Below the pieces are notes generated by a model. That model saw nothing but the letters and a program-made list of their open reading frames with translations. It searched no databases and had not been told where the DNA came from. Source: Streptomyces termitum (GTDB lineage Bacteria > Actinomycetota > Actinomycetes > Streptomycetales > Streptomycetaceae). Taken from it: 64,000 nt of DNA. The translations under genes and the position numbers were made by a program. Positions 50,634-59,041 of this stretch are shown here, in pieces; the first letter of the stretch is position 1; every line of letters begins with the position of its first letter. Location of the stretch: NCBI RefSeq assembly GCF_014650175.1, contig NZ_BMUL01000003.1:186001-250000 (forward strand). Direction: 5' to 3'.

Positions 50634-51215
50634 GTGTCAGCCGACCCCAGCCCCCGCCTCGCCGACCCCGCCCCGGGCACCGGAGAGGTCGAGATCCGGC
50701 GCAGCGCCCGCCGCACCCGCTCCGTCTCCGCCTACCGCGAGGGCGACCGCACGATCGTCCTCGTCCCGGCCCGGATGTCCGAGGCCGAGGAGCGCCGCTG
50801 GGTGGGGGTGATGCTGGAGAAGCTCGCCGCCAAGGAGCGGGACCGGGAGCGCCGCCGCACCCCCGGCGACGCCGAACTCGCCGCCCGCGCCGCCCGCCTC
50901 TCCGCCCAGTACCTCGACGGCCGGGCCCGCCCCGCCACCGTGCGATGGGTCACCAACCAGAACAGCCGCTGGGGCTCCTGCACCCCCGCCGAGGGCAGCA
51001 TCCGGCTCTCCCACCGGCTCCGGGAGATGCCCGAGTACGTCGTCGACTACGTCCTCCTGCACGAGCTGGCGCACCTCCTCGTGCCCGGTCACGGCCCCGG
51101 ATTCTGGCGGCTCCTGGAGGCGTACCCGCGCACCGAGCGGGCCCGCGGCTACCTTGAGGGAGCGGCCGGCGCGGCCCGTCTCCCGGCCCCGCCGGACGAC
51201 GGAGCGGCGACCTGA
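50634..51215 (+). CDS. YgjP-like (DUF45) metallopeptidase, 193 aa
   Basis: A compact zinc metalloprotease: LLHELAHLLVPGHGPGFW carries the HELAH site and the distal His. Upstream, VRWVTNQNSRWGSCTP and SIRLSHRL are the SprT/YgjP/DUF45 hallmark. It is cytoplasmic and lacks the DNA-binding parts of SPRTN, so a role in DNA-protein crosslink repair is only possible. The frame opens at 50340, but the codons before GTG 50634 are antisense to the ThiF gene's 5' end and unlikely to code. Confidence 0.87.
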   Translation: MSADPSPRLADPAPGTGEVEIRRSARRTRSVSAYREGDRTIVLVPARMSEAEERRWVGVMLEKLAAKERDRERRRTPGDAELAARAARLSAQYLDGRARPATVRWVTNQNSRWGSCTPAEGSIRLSHRLREMPEYVVDYVLLHELAHLLVPGHGPGFWRLLEAYPRTERARGYLEGAAGAARLPAPPDDGAAT

Positions 51216-51278
51216 CGTCCGGTTTCCCGATTCCGTACCGAAATCGGCCCGCGCTGTCTCAATGTCGGTGACAGCGGT

Positions 51279-51284
51279 TAGCCT
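51279..51284 (+). promoter_or_regulatory. -10 TAGCCT of the TerD/AIM24 operon
   Basis: TAGCCT lies 42 nt before ATG 51327, giving a leader of about 36 nt that contains GGGGGAC. A weak -35 (TGTCTC, 51255-51260) is 18 nt upstream. Confidence 0.4.
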
Positions 51285-51326
51285 GGCGCGAACATTCGCC
51301 ATCGGGATGGGGGACGGTCGTTACGC

Positions 51327-53048
51327 ATGGCCAGGGAATTCCAACGCGGCCACAAGGCCAGGATCAGTGATCTGACCGCGGGCACCGATCTGTACGTGGG
51401 CGTGCAGATCGCCGCTCCCGGGCTGACCTTCGACATCAGCTGCTTCGGGCTCGACGCCGACGAGCGCCTGTCCGACGACCGGTACTTCGTCTTCTTCAAC
51501 CAGCCGAAGACCCCGGAGGAGTCCGTCCAGCTGCTCGGGGCGCAGGCCGGGGACACCGAGTCCTTCCGGGTCACCCTCGACCGGATCCCCCCGCGGATCC
51601 AGAAGCTCTCCTTCACCGCCACCATCGACGGCGACGGCCAGATGTCGCAGGTCGGGCCCGGCTGGATCCGGATCGTCGCGGGCGGCGAGGAGGTCGCCCG
51701 GTACGCCTTCACCGGAGCGGAGTTCTCCACCGAGCGCGCCGTCATGCTCGGCGACTTCTACCTGAAGGACGTGTGGCGCTTCGCCGCCGTCGGCCAGGGC
51801 TTCGACGGCGGCCTGGAAGCGCTGCTGCGGAACTTCGGCGGCGAGGTCCTGGAGGAGGAGCCCGCCGCCCCGGCCCCGGCCGCGCCGCAGCAGGCCGCCC
51901 CCGGCTTCGGCGCGCCCGCCCAGGCCGCCGCGCCCCCGGCCTTCGGCGCCCCCGCCGCCCCGGCCCCCGCGCCCGCCCCGGCACCGGCTCCGGCACCGTC
52001 CTTCGGTGCCCCGCCGCCGCCCGCCCCGGCCCCGGCCTTCGGCACCACGCAGGCGCCGACCCCGCCGCCCGCCCCGCAGCCGGTGCACTCCCAGCCGACC
52101 ATGGTCGCGCCGCTCGCCCCGGCCCCGGTGCCGCCGCCGGCCCCCGCACCGGGCGCCCCCGGACCGTACGGGCAACCCCCGCAGGCCCCCTACGGGCAGG
52201 TCCCCGGCCAGACCCCGCCGCACGGCGCCCCCTACGGCCAGCCGCCGCAGGCCCCGTACGGCCAGACCCCGCCGCCCTACGGCCAGCAGCCCTCCTACGG
52301 GCAGCAGGTCCCGCAGGCCCCCTACGGCCAGCCGGCCCCCTACGGGCAGGCGCCCCAGGGCGTCCCGCAGGGCGTTCCGGCCGCCGGCGCCGGCCTCGCC
52401 GCCGCGCTCTCCCCGTACAAGGAGACCCCCACCGGAGTCCGCTGGGCGCCGCAGAACCAGCAGCTCATGCGGGTCGACCTCGGCATGGGCGGCACCCCCG
52501 TCCTCGCCCGCCAGGGCTCCATGGTCATGTACCAGGGCAAGGTCGACTTCTCCTACAAGGGCGCCGGATTCGCCGGCCGCATCGTCGGCAACGCCACCGG
52601 CCAGGAGATGCAGCTCATGCGCTGCACCGGCCGCGGCCAGGTCTTCCTCGCGGAGAACGGCACCCACCTGCACCCGATCGAGCTCCAGGGCGACGCCATC
52701 TGCGTCTCCGCGGAGAACGTGCTCGCCTTCGACGAGTCCCTCCAGTACGAGGTCCGCCGCATCGAGGGCCACGGCATCCCCGGCGGCGCCCTGTTCACCA
52801 TGCAGTTCCAGGGCACCGGCACCGTGGTCGTGAAGACCCACGGCGTCCCCGTCGTCCTGCCGGTCACCCCGACCACCTTCGCCGACTGCAACGCCGTCGT
52901 CGCCTGGTCGGCCGCCTCGCAGGTCATCCTCTCCAGCCAGGTCCGGCTCCGGCGCAACGCCTACCCCGGCCACAGCGGGGAGACCGTGAACCTCCAGTTC
53001 CGGGGCGCCCCCGGAAACTTCATCGTCGTCCAGCCGTACGAGGTCTGA
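51327..53048 (+). CDS. TerD-AIM24 fusion protein, 573 aa
   Basis: Residues 1-175 form a TerD domain (tellurium/stress family): FDISCFGLDADERLSDDRYFVFFNQ and RVTLDRIPPRIQKL with acidic Ca2+-binding positions. A 180-residue Pro/Ala/Gln-rich linker follows, with repeated PYGQ units. The C-terminal 220 residues are an AIM24 beta-helix domain (LARQGSMVMYQGKVDF, LMRCTGRGQVFLAENG). Both domains occur in phage- and stress-associated Ca2+ systems. It starts at ATG 51327 and is followed by two more AIM24 genes. No membrane segment is present. Confidence 0.88.
   Translation: MAREFQRGHKARISDLTAGTDLYVGVQIAAPGLTFDISCFGLDADERLSDDRYFVFFNQPKTPEESVQLLGAQAGDTESFRVTLDRIPPRIQKLSFTATIDGDGQMSQVGPGWIRIVAGGEEVARYAFTGAEFSTERAVMLGDFYLKDVWRFAAVGQGFDGGLEALLRNFGGEVLEEEPAAPAPAAPQQAAPGFGAPAQAAAPPAFGAPAAPAPAPAPAPAPAPSFGAPPPPAPAPAFGTTQAPTPPPAPQPVHSQPTMVAPLAPAPVPPPAPAPGAPGPYGQPPQAPYGQVPGQTPPHGAPYGQPPQAPYGQTPPPYGQQPSYGQQVPQAPYGQPAPYGQAPQGVPQGVPAAGAGLAAALSPYKETPTGVRWAPQNQQLMRVDLGMGGTPVLARQGSMVMYQGKVDFSYKGAGFAGRIVGNATGQEMQLMRCTGRGQVFLAENGTHLHPIELQGDAICVSAENVLAFDESLQYEVRRIEGHGIPGGALFTMQFQGTGTVVVKTHGVPVVLPVTPTTFADCNAVVAWSAASQVILSSQVRLRRNAYPGHSGETVNLQFRGAPGNFIVVQPYEV
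52170..52370 (+). repeat. PYGQ-rich linker repeats
   Basis: The linker of the TerD-AIM24 protein carries about ten PYGQ or similar tetrapeptides separated by proline-rich spacers, a disordered region that may self-associate. Confidence 0.7.
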
Positions 53049-53062
53049 GGGAGCCCGGCACC

Positions 53063-53743
53063 ATGAACCAGCAACTCGCGGGCTACGCCCCGACCCCCAT
53101 CGCGGCCCGTATGGAGAACCACGGCCACAGCATGCTCAAGGTCGCCATGGCGACCGGCCAGGACCTCTACGCCCGGTCCGGCTCGATGGTGGCCTACGAG
53201 GGCTTCATCAGCTACGAGCCCAACCCGCCCGCCGTCCGCCAGATCGCCCGCGACTGGATCACCGGCGAGGGCGCGCCGCTCATGAAGTGCACCGGCGACG
53301 GCCTGCTCTACCTCGCCGACTACGGCGCCGACGTCGTCGTGATCAACCTCCAGAACGACGCGATCTCCGTCAACGGCACCAACCTCCTCGCCCTCGACGC
53401 CCACCTCCAGTGGGGCGTCGAGCGGGTCAAGGGCCTCGCCAAGTTCGCCGGCCAGGGCCTGTTCAACGTGGGGATCGCCGGTACCGGCTGGGTCGCGCTC
53501 ACCTCGCGCGGCACCCCCATCGTCGTCGACTGCGGCCGCGGCGAGGACGAGACCTACGTCGACCCCGACGCGCTCGTCGCCTGGTCGCCGCAGCTCAAGG
53601 TCAAGGGCAAGCGCAGCTTCAAGGCCGGCTCCCTGATCGGACGGGGCAGCGGCGAGGCGTACCAGATGGCCTTCTCCGGCCAGGGAATCGTCGTCGTACA
53701 GCCGAGCGAGGACAGCACCGACCGCCTGCGGGCCCGGGGCTGA
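53063..53743 (+). CDS. AIM24-family protein, 226 aa
   Basis: A stand-alone AIM24 domain: YARSGSMVAYEGFISYE, LMKCTGDGLLYLADYGADV, VNGTNLLALDAHLQW and a closing MAFSGQGIVVVQPSE. The AIM24 fold is a trimeric beta-helix first named from a yeast mitochondrial inner membrane protein; bacterial roles are unknown. ATG 53063 is 14 nt after the TerD-AIM24 stop with GAGGGAG in between, so the genes form an operon. Confidence 0.88.
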   Translation: MNQQLAGYAPTPIAARMENHGHSMLKVAMATGQDLYARSGSMVAYEGFISYEPNPPAVRQIARDWITGEGAPLMKCTGDGLLYLADYGADVVVINLQNDAISVNGTNLLALDAHLQWGVERVKGLAKFAGQGLFNVGIAGTGWVALTSRGTPIVVDCGRGEDETYVDPDALVAWSPQLKVKGKRSFKAGSLIGRGSGEAYQMAFSGQGIVVVQPSEDSTDRLRARG

Positions 53744-53762
53744 GGGGAAGCGAGAACACATC

Positions 53763-54518
53763 ATGCAGAGCCCGCTTTTCAACCACGCCGAGCAGCAGAG
53801 CCAGGAGCGGTACGTCGTCCAGAACCCGCAGCTCCTGCGGGTCGCCCTCACCGGCCACGACGACGTCCTCGCCCGCAAGGGCGCCATGGTCGCCTACCAG
53901 GGACTCGTCGACTTCGACGGCGAGTACCAGAGCGGCACCCAGCGGCAGGCCCGCGCCCGCACCGGCGAGGGCCTCGACCTGATGCGCTGCTCCGGCCAGG
54001 GCACGGTCTACTTCGCCAACCTCGCCCAGTACATCCACGTCGTCGAGGTCGAGCAGGAGGGCCTCACCGTGGACAGCGCCTACGTGCTCGCGCTCGACTC
54101 CAGCCTGCACACCGAGGCCATCGCCGTCGACAGCCAGTACGGCGTCTCCGGTACCGGCAAGTACCAGCTCAACATCACCGGCCGCGGCAAGGTCGCCCTG
54201 ATGACCTCGGGCCAGCCGCTGATGCTCCAGGTCACCCCGGAGAAGTACGTGAGCGCCGACGCCGACGCGATCGTCGCCTGGTCCACCTCGCTGCGGGTCC
54301 AGATGCAGGCCCAGACGCACAGCAGCAGCGTCCGCAGCCGGCGCGGCAGCACCGGCGAGGGCTGGGAGCTGAGCTTCCTCGGCCAGGGCTTCGCCCTCGT
54401 CCAGCCCAGCGAGATCATGCCGCCGCAGAACGCGGTCATCGGCCAGGGCGTCGCCGCCCAGTGGGGCGTCGGCCAGCAGGGCGCCCACGGCCAGAACCAG
54501 AACAACGCCTGGAACTGA
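53763..54518 (+). CDS. AIM24-family protein, 251 aa
   Basis: Third AIM24 domain of the operon, diverged from the others: VLARKGAMVAYQGLVDF, LMRCSGQGTVYFANLAQYI, and a C-terminal Gln/Asn-rich tail (WGVGQQGAHGQNQNN). ATG 53763 follows AGGGGAAGCGAG. Nineteen nt separate it from the previous gene. Three AIM24 domains in one transcript suggest a heteromeric assembly. The operon ends in a strong terminator. Confidence 0.87.
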   Translation: MQSPLFNHAEQQSQERYVVQNPQLLRVALTGHDDVLARKGAMVAYQGLVDFDGEYQSGTQRQARARTGEGLDLMRCSGQGTVYFANLAQYIHVVEVEQEGLTVDSAYVLALDSSLHTEAIAVDSQYGVSGTGKYQLNITGRGKVALMTSGQPLMLQVTPEKYVSADADAIVAWSTSLRVQMQAQTHSSSVRSRRGSTGEGWELSFLGQGFALVQPSEIMPPQNAVIGQGVAAQWGVGQQGAHGQNQNNAWN

Positions 54519-54535
54519 CCGCCGGGCACGGACGT

Positions 54536-54569
54536 GAGGAGGGCCCCCGGGAGACCGGGGGCCCTCCTC
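54536..54569. terminator. bidirectional terminator
   Basis: A perfect 15-bp stem (54536-54550 with 54555-54569, loop GAGA) lies between the AIM24 operon and the convergent Nudix gene. Confidence 0.9.
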
Positions 54570-54578
54570 GCGTCCCGC

Positions 54579-55100
54579 TCACAGCCGGGCCAGCGTGCCC
54601 TCCAGCAGCCGCACCACCGAGGTGTCGGCCACCGCCGCCACCTCGTCGTACGCGAACCACCGCAGGTCCAGCGACTCCTCGCTGATCCGCTCCACCGCGT
54701 CCGCCGGGGCCAGCGCCGCGTACTGCACGTCCAGGTGCCAGTGGCAGGGCGCCGGGATCGGGTGCCGGTCCAGCCGCACCGGGCCGCCCGGCAGCAGGCT
54801 CAGCCCGGCCATGCCCGACTCCTCCGCCGCCTCGCGCAGCGCCACCGCCCCGAGCGTCGCGTCGCCCTCCTCGCAGTGGCCGCCCATCTGGAGCCACATG
54901 TTCAGCTTCTTGTGGAGGGTCAGCAGCACCCGGCCCCGCGAGGGGTCGACCACCAGCGCGCTGCCGGTCAGGTGCCCCGCCGAGCACGGCTTGTACAGAC
55001 CGCCGGGATGCTCCGCCAGGTGCGCCAGATAGAGGTCGCGCAGCTCCGGCTGGCCCTCGTACCCCTTGAGGACGAGGACCGCGTCGTCGTACAGGGTCAC
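54579..55100 (-). CDS. Nudix hydrolase, 173 aa
   Basis: Nudix box GGHCEEGDATLGAVALREAA followed by EESGM fits GX5EX7REUXEEXGU. An upstream HKKLNMWLQMGGHC places it in a diphosphohydrolase group with a WLQ motif; the substrate is not predictable. GTG 55100 overlaps the DUF2342 stop (55099-55097), so translation of the two is probably coupled. It ends 10 nt from a strong terminator. Confidence 0.88.
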   Translation of the reverse strand: MTLYDDAVLVLKGYEGQPELRDLYLAHLAEHPGGLYKPCSAGHLTGSALVVDPSRGRVLLTLHKKLNMWLQMGGHCEEGDATLGAVALREAAEESGMAGLSLLPGGPVRLDRHPIPAPCHWHLDVQYAALAPADAVERISEESLDLRWFAYDEVAAVADTSVVRLLEGTLARL

Positions 55101-56551
55101 TCTCCGGAACCGTCCTCGCCCTGGTCGTCCTTCTTGCCGTCGGCCTTGCCCTCGGCCTTGCCCTCGGCGGCCTCGCCGAGCAGCTTGTCCAGCTCGGAGA
55201 AGTCCAGCTGCTCGCGGTGGACGAAGCCGTCCGGGTCGTCGAGGTCGGTCGCCGTCGGCAGCATGTCGGGGTGCTCCCACAGCGCGTCGCGGCCGTCGAC
55301 CCCGCGCGCGTCGGTGAGCGAGGCCCACAGCCGCGAGGCGTCCCGCAGCCGACGCGGGCGCAGCTCCAGACCGATCAGGGTGGCGAAGGTCTGCTCCGCG
55401 GGCCCCCCGGTGCCCCGGCGCCGGCGCAGCGTCTCGCGCAGCGCGTCCGCCGAGGTCAGCCGGGGCTTCGCGGCGGCGTGCACCACCGCGTCCACCCAGC
55501 CCTCGACCAGCGCGAGCGCCGTCTCCAGCCGGGCGAGCGACGCCTTCTGCTCGGGCGTGTCCTGCGGCTGGAACATGCCGGACTGCAATGCCTCCTGGAG
55601 CTGCTCCGGATGGGTCGGGTCGAGCTGGGAGACGGCCTCCTCCAGCTTCGAGGTGTCGACCTTGATCCCGCGCGCGTACGACTCGACCGCGCCGAAGAGG
55701 TGCGCCCGCAGCCACGGCACGTGCGCGAAGAGGCGCTGGTGGGCGGCCTCGCGCAGGGCCAGGTAGAGCCGCACCTCGTCGGAGGGCACGCCCAGGTCCT
55801 TGCCGAAGGACTCCACGTTCAGCGGGAGCAGCGCGGCCCGGCCGGCCGGGCCGAGCGGCAGGCCGACGTCGGTCGAGCCGACGACCTCGCCCGCGAGCGC
55901 GCCGATGGCCTGCCCGATCTGCTGGCCGAACATGGCGCCGCCCATCGACCGCATCATGCCGATCAGCGGGCCCGCCATGGCCTGCATCTCCTGCGGCAGC
56001 ACGTCGCCCATGGCCGTGCCGACCCGCTCGGCGACCGGGTCCACCAGCTCCTTCCACGCCGGGAGGGTCGCCTCGACCCACTCGGCGCGGCTCCACGCCA
56101 CCGCCGTGTTCGCCCCGGAGGGCAGCGAGGTGGCCTGGTCCAGCCACAGGTCGGCGAGGCGGACCGCCTCCTCGACGGCGGACTTCTCGGCCGGGCCCAC
56201 GCTGGCGTCCTTCACCCCGTCGGCGGTGCCCTGGGCCACCACCTGGCGGGCGATCTGCTTGGCCATGTCCCAGTTCACGGGACCGCCCTCGTAGCTGAGC
56301 ATCTGCCCGAGCTGCTGGAAGGCCGCGCCCAGGTCCGTCGGGTTCATCGACCCGAACATCGCGGCGAACGGATTGTCCGCGCCGCCCTGGCCGCCCATGC
56401 CGGGCAGGGCGAAGCCGAACGGGTTAGCCCCGAACGGGTTGCCCTGGCCGCCGGACCCCTGGCCACCTCCGGCGGGGTCCTTCTTCTTGCCTTCGTCGCC
56501 GTCCTCCGGCTCCTCCGGCGGAAGGCCGAATCCGAATGGGGTGTCACTCAC
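55097..56551 (-). CDS. DUF2342 zinc-dependent metalloprotease-like protein, 484 aa
   Basis: This matches the DUF2342 family, described in databases as zinc-dependent metalloprotease or F420-biosynthesis-associated. LALREAAHQRLFAHVPWL contains the predicted zinc-binding helix and LVEGWVDAVVHAAAK a second ligand segment. The N terminus is Gly/Asn/Pro-rich with NPFGANPFG repeats. The C terminus is charged and low-complexity. It corresponds to Rv3195. Start ATG 56551. Its -10 box may be TACGCT (56620-56615). The reaction has not been shown. Confidence 0.85.
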   Translation of the reverse strand: MSDTPFGFGLPPEEPEDGDEGKKKDPAGGGQGSGGQGNPFGANPFGFALPGMGGQGGADNPFAAMFGSMNPTDLGAAFQQLGQMLSYEGGPVNWDMAKQIARQVVAQGTADGVKDASVGPAEKSAVEEAVRLADLWLDQATSLPSGANTAVAWSRAEWVEATLPAWKELVDPVAERVGTAMGDVLPQEMQAMAGPLIGMMRSMGGAMFGQQIGQAIGALAGEVVGSTDVGLPLGPAGRAALLPLNVESFGKDLGVPSDEVRLYLALREAAHQRLFAHVPWLRAHLFGAVESYARGIKVDTSKLEEAVSQLDPTHPEQLQEALQSGMFQPQDTPEQKASLARLETALALVEGWVDAVVHAAAKPRLTSADALRETLRRRRGTGGPAEQTFATLIGLELRPRRLRDASRLWASLTDARGVDGRDALWEHPDMLPTATDLDDPDGFVHREQLDFSELDKLLGEAAEGKAEGKADGKKDDQGEDGSGE

Positions 56552-56614
56552 AGGTTTCCTCGGCTCCTAGGGCCGCCGGCCTCTGCCGGCGGCGACTGCC
56601 CGCTGCACAACACC

Positions 56615-56620
56615 AGCGTA
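56615..56620 (-). promoter_or_regulatory. -10 box TACGCT of the DUF2342 gene
   Basis: TACGCT on the minus strand, 64 nt before ATG 56551. Confidence 0.35.
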
Positions 56621-56741
56621 GACATCCGGGTCGGATATGGGCTCATGTCTCCGCCGGGCCGTGCCCTGCGGCAGGATGGACGTCACCTGGTACGTACGCG
56701 TCATCCGCGTGCGTACTGAAGACAACCACTGGAGACGGTCG

Positions 56742-57851
56742 GTGAGTTCCCCAGATCCGCAGGTTCGCGGAGCGCGAAACCACTCAACCCGGTCCGCCGC
56801 GCGCGGGCCCGTCGTCGCGGTCACCGGCGCCGCCACCGGCGTCGGAGCCCTTCTGACCAGGCGACTCGCCGATTCGGAGGAGGTCAGGCAGGTCCTCGCC
56901 ATCGACGAGCGGCGCGGCGAGGTGGAGGAGGCCCGGTGGCACGTCCTCGACGTGCGCGATCCGGCCATCGCCGAGAAGCTGCGCGGCGCCGACGTCGTCG
57001 TCCACCTCGCCGTGGACCTCGACCTGGAGACCGATCCCGCCGCCCGGACGGCCTACAACGTGCGCGGCACGCAGACGGTCCTCACCGCCGCCGCGGCGGC
57101 CGGCGTCCACCGGGTCGTGCTCTGCACCTCGACGATGGTCTACGGGGCCCTGCCCGACAACGACATCCCGCTCTCCGAGGACGCCGAGCTGCGGGCCACC
57201 GCCGAGGCCACCGGCGTCGGCGACCTCCTGGAGGTCGAACGGCTCGGCCGCCGCGCCCCGCGCGCCCACCCCGGGCTCCACGTGACCGTGGTCCGCCCGG
57301 CCGTCCTCGTCGGCGGCACGGACACGGCGCTGACCCGCTACTTCGAGTCGCCCCGGCTCCTCGTCGTCGCCGGCTCCCGCCCCACCTGGCAGTTCTGCCA
57401 CGTGGACGACCTGGTCAGCGCCCTGGAGTACGCGGCCCTGGAGAAGGTCGAGGGGGAGTTCGCGGTCGGCTGCGAGGGCTGGCTGGAGCAGGAGGAGGTC
57501 GAGGAGCTGTCGGGCATCCGGCGCATGGAGCTGCCCTCGGCGGTCGCCCTCGGCGCCGCCGCCCGGCTCCACCGGATCGGCCTCACCCCGTCCCCGGCGG
57601 GCGACCTCGCCTACACCATGCACCCCTGGGTGGTGAGCGTCGGCCGCCTCCACGACGCGGGCTGGCGGCCGAAGTGGACCAACGAGGAGGTCCTCGCGGC
57701 GCTCCTGGAGGAGGTCCAGGGCCGGCACACGGTCGCGGGCCGCCGCCTCGGCCGCAAGGACGCCACGGCGGCCGGTGCGGCGGGCGCCACGGTGGCCCTG
57801 CTGGGCACGGCGGCCCTGGTCCGGCAGATGCGCAAGCGGCGCGGCCTGTAG
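56742..57851 (+). CDS. NAD-dependent epimerase/dehydratase-like SDR, 369 aa
   Basis: An extended SDR with VVAVTGAATGVGALL as NAD-binding start and HLAVDLDLETDP in the next strand. The catalytic YxxxK is not obvious, and VYGALPDND follows the STMVYG segment, so it may be an atypical or non-catalytic member. The C terminus has a hydrophobic helix (AAGAAGATVALLGTAALV), perhaps a membrane anchor. GTG 56742 has GGAGACGG upstream. Substrate unknown. Confidence 0.8.
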   Translation: MSSPDPQVRGARNHSTRSAARGPVVAVTGAATGVGALLTRRLADSEEVRQVLAIDERRGEVEEARWHVLDVRDPAIAEKLRGADVVVHLAVDLDLETDPAARTAYNVRGTQTVLTAAAAAGVHRVVLCTSTMVYGALPDNDIPLSEDAELRATAEATGVGDLLEVERLGRRAPRAHPGLHVTVVRPAVLVGGTDTALTRYFESPRLLVVAGSRPTWQFCHVDDLVSALEYAALEKVEGEFAVGCEGWLEQEEVEELSGIRRMELPSAVALGAAARLHRIGLTPSPAGDLAYTMHPWVVSVGRLHDAGWRPKWTNEEVLAALLEEVQGRHTVAGRRLGRKDATAAGAAGATVALLGTAALVRQMRKRRGL

Positions 57852-57896
57852 GACCCGCTCCCCGGCCCCTGTCGCCCTTCCGGGCCTGTAGGACCC
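57843..57896. repeat. 14-bp direct repeat duplicating a stop-codon context
   Basis: GGCCTGTAGGACCC at 57843-57856 spans the SDR stop codon and recurs exactly at 57883-57896. The second copy starts a GGACCC/GGGTCC hairpin (57891-57910), probably the gene's terminator. Confidence 0.75.
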
Positions 57897-57969
57897 TCCT
57901 AGCGGGGTCCACCGCGCCCGGGCGAAAGCGCTATTCCGGGATGTCGGAGGCGTACGGCACCATGAACCC

Positions 57970-58431
57970 ATGACCACCACGCACGACCACCCCGGCGAGC
58001 GGGCCGCGGACGACCCGATCAAGCTGCTCGCGATCCGTGACACCCCGCTCTCGGTCGACGAGGTCTTCCGGGCCGTCGGCGACGACGCCGCGGGCGGTAC
58101 GGCGCTGTTCGTCGGCACCGTCCGCGACCACGACGGCGGGGCGGACGTCTCCGGTCTCGGCTACTCCTGCCACCCGAGCGCCGAGGCGGAGCTGCGCCGC
58201 GTCGCGGAGAAGGTCGCGGCGAACTACCCGGTCCGCGCCCTGGCCGCCGTCCACCGCGTCGGGGACCTGGGGGTCGGGGACCTCGCGGTGGTCGTCGCCG
58301 TCTCCTGCCCGCACCGCGCCGAGGCCTTCGAGGCGTGCCGGAAGCTGATCGACGACCTCAAGCACGAGGTCCCCATCTGGAAGCACCAGACCTTCTCGGA
58401 CGGCACAGAGGAGTGGGTGGGGGCCTGCTGA
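57970..58431 (+). CDS. moaE: molybdopterin synthase catalytic subunit MoaE, 153 aa
   Basis: MoaE adds sulfur from thiocarboxylated MoaD to cyclic pyranopterin phosphate. Landmarks are GGTALFVGTVRDHDGG, the LGYSCHPSAE segment, HRVGDLGVGD and the C-terminal VPIWKHQTFSDGTEEWVGA with its catalytic lysine. No moaD or other Mo-cofactor gene is adjacent, though moeZ (23.3 kb) can charge MoaD-type carriers. It starts at ATG 57970. The 3' end is partly duplicated downstream. Confidence 0.93.
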   Translation: MTTTHDHPGERAADDPIKLLAIRDTPLSVDEVFRAVGDDAAGGTALFVGTVRDHDGGADVSGLGYSCHPSAEAELRRVAEKVAANYPVRALAAVHRVGDLGVGDLAVVVAVSCPHRAEAFEACRKLIDDLKHEVPIWKHQTFSDGTEEWVGAC

Positions 58432-58507
58432 GCTTCCGCCCCGAGGCTGGGGGTCCCCCCGGACGAAGTCTGGGGGAGGGTCGGGGCCTGCTGAGCCTCC
58501 GCCCCGA
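58420..58507. repeat. duplicated moaE 3' end flanking a palindromic element
   Basis: A 25-bp segment covering the moaE stop (58420-58444) recurs with one mismatch at 58483-58507. Between them lies a G/C-run palindrome (about 58448-58480) with GGGGGTCCCCCC and an arm pair around GGACGAAGTCT. This resembles the short interspersed palindromes common in Streptomyces intergenic DNA. Confidence 0.7.
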
Positions 58508-58690
58508 AGGGCCCGTCGGCCCCGTCCGTGCCCGGCCCCGCGGGATTCCGGTCGTCCGTTCGGCCGGGCAAGGAGGCGCGCCGACACGGGGTAGCCGACC
58601 GCCCGATTTGCGTAACCGCCCCCCAGCCGCGAGCGTTGAAGCCACAGATGATAGATCTGCTGATCAACTCACTGGGGATGGGAGGTCGGG

Positions 58691-58933
58691 ATGGCAGCGC
58701 TCGCCTGGTTGCTGATTCCGCTTTTCGCAGTCGTCGGCGCGGCGATATGGGGAAGCTGGGTCCAGAGGAACAAGACCATAGGTGACGTGGCCGAGCTCGC
58801 CGGCTACGCCCGTTTCCGGGACGCCATGGAGCGCGCCCACTCCGCCGTACCGCCCACCGCACCGCCCGCCGCCCCGCTCCGCCCGGCGCCCGAACCCGCC
58901 GCGGCGACGCCCGCCGCCTCGTCGACCGTCTGA
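58691..58933 (+). CDS. small membrane-anchored protein, 80 aa
   Basis: An N-terminal membrane helix (LAWLLIPLFAVVGAAIWGSWV), a short conserved cytoplasmic segment (RNKTIGDVAELAGYARFRDAM) and a Pro/Ala-rich tail. ATG 58691 has GGGAGG six nt upstream. It lies 108 nt before the PDZ/Lon protease gene on the same strand. I do not recognise a family. Confidence 0.75.
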   Translation: MAALAWLLIPLFAVVGAAIWGSWVQRNKTIGDVAELAGYARFRDAMERAHSAVPPTAPPAAPLRPAPEPAAATPAASSTV

Positions 58934-59029
58934 CGCCGTTCCGGCCGTCCCCGGCGAGCCGCCCGCGGGACCTCCCGGACCGACCCCTCCGGTGGCCCGC
59001 CCCGGGGGTGCGCGCACAGGCGAGTCCCG

Positions 59030-59035
59030 TACTGT
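59030..59035 (+). promoter_or_regulatory. -10 TACTGT, leaderless start
   Basis: TACTGT followed by six nt and ATG 59042, no ribosome binding site. Confidence 0.45.
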
Positions 59036-59041
59036 CGTTCC

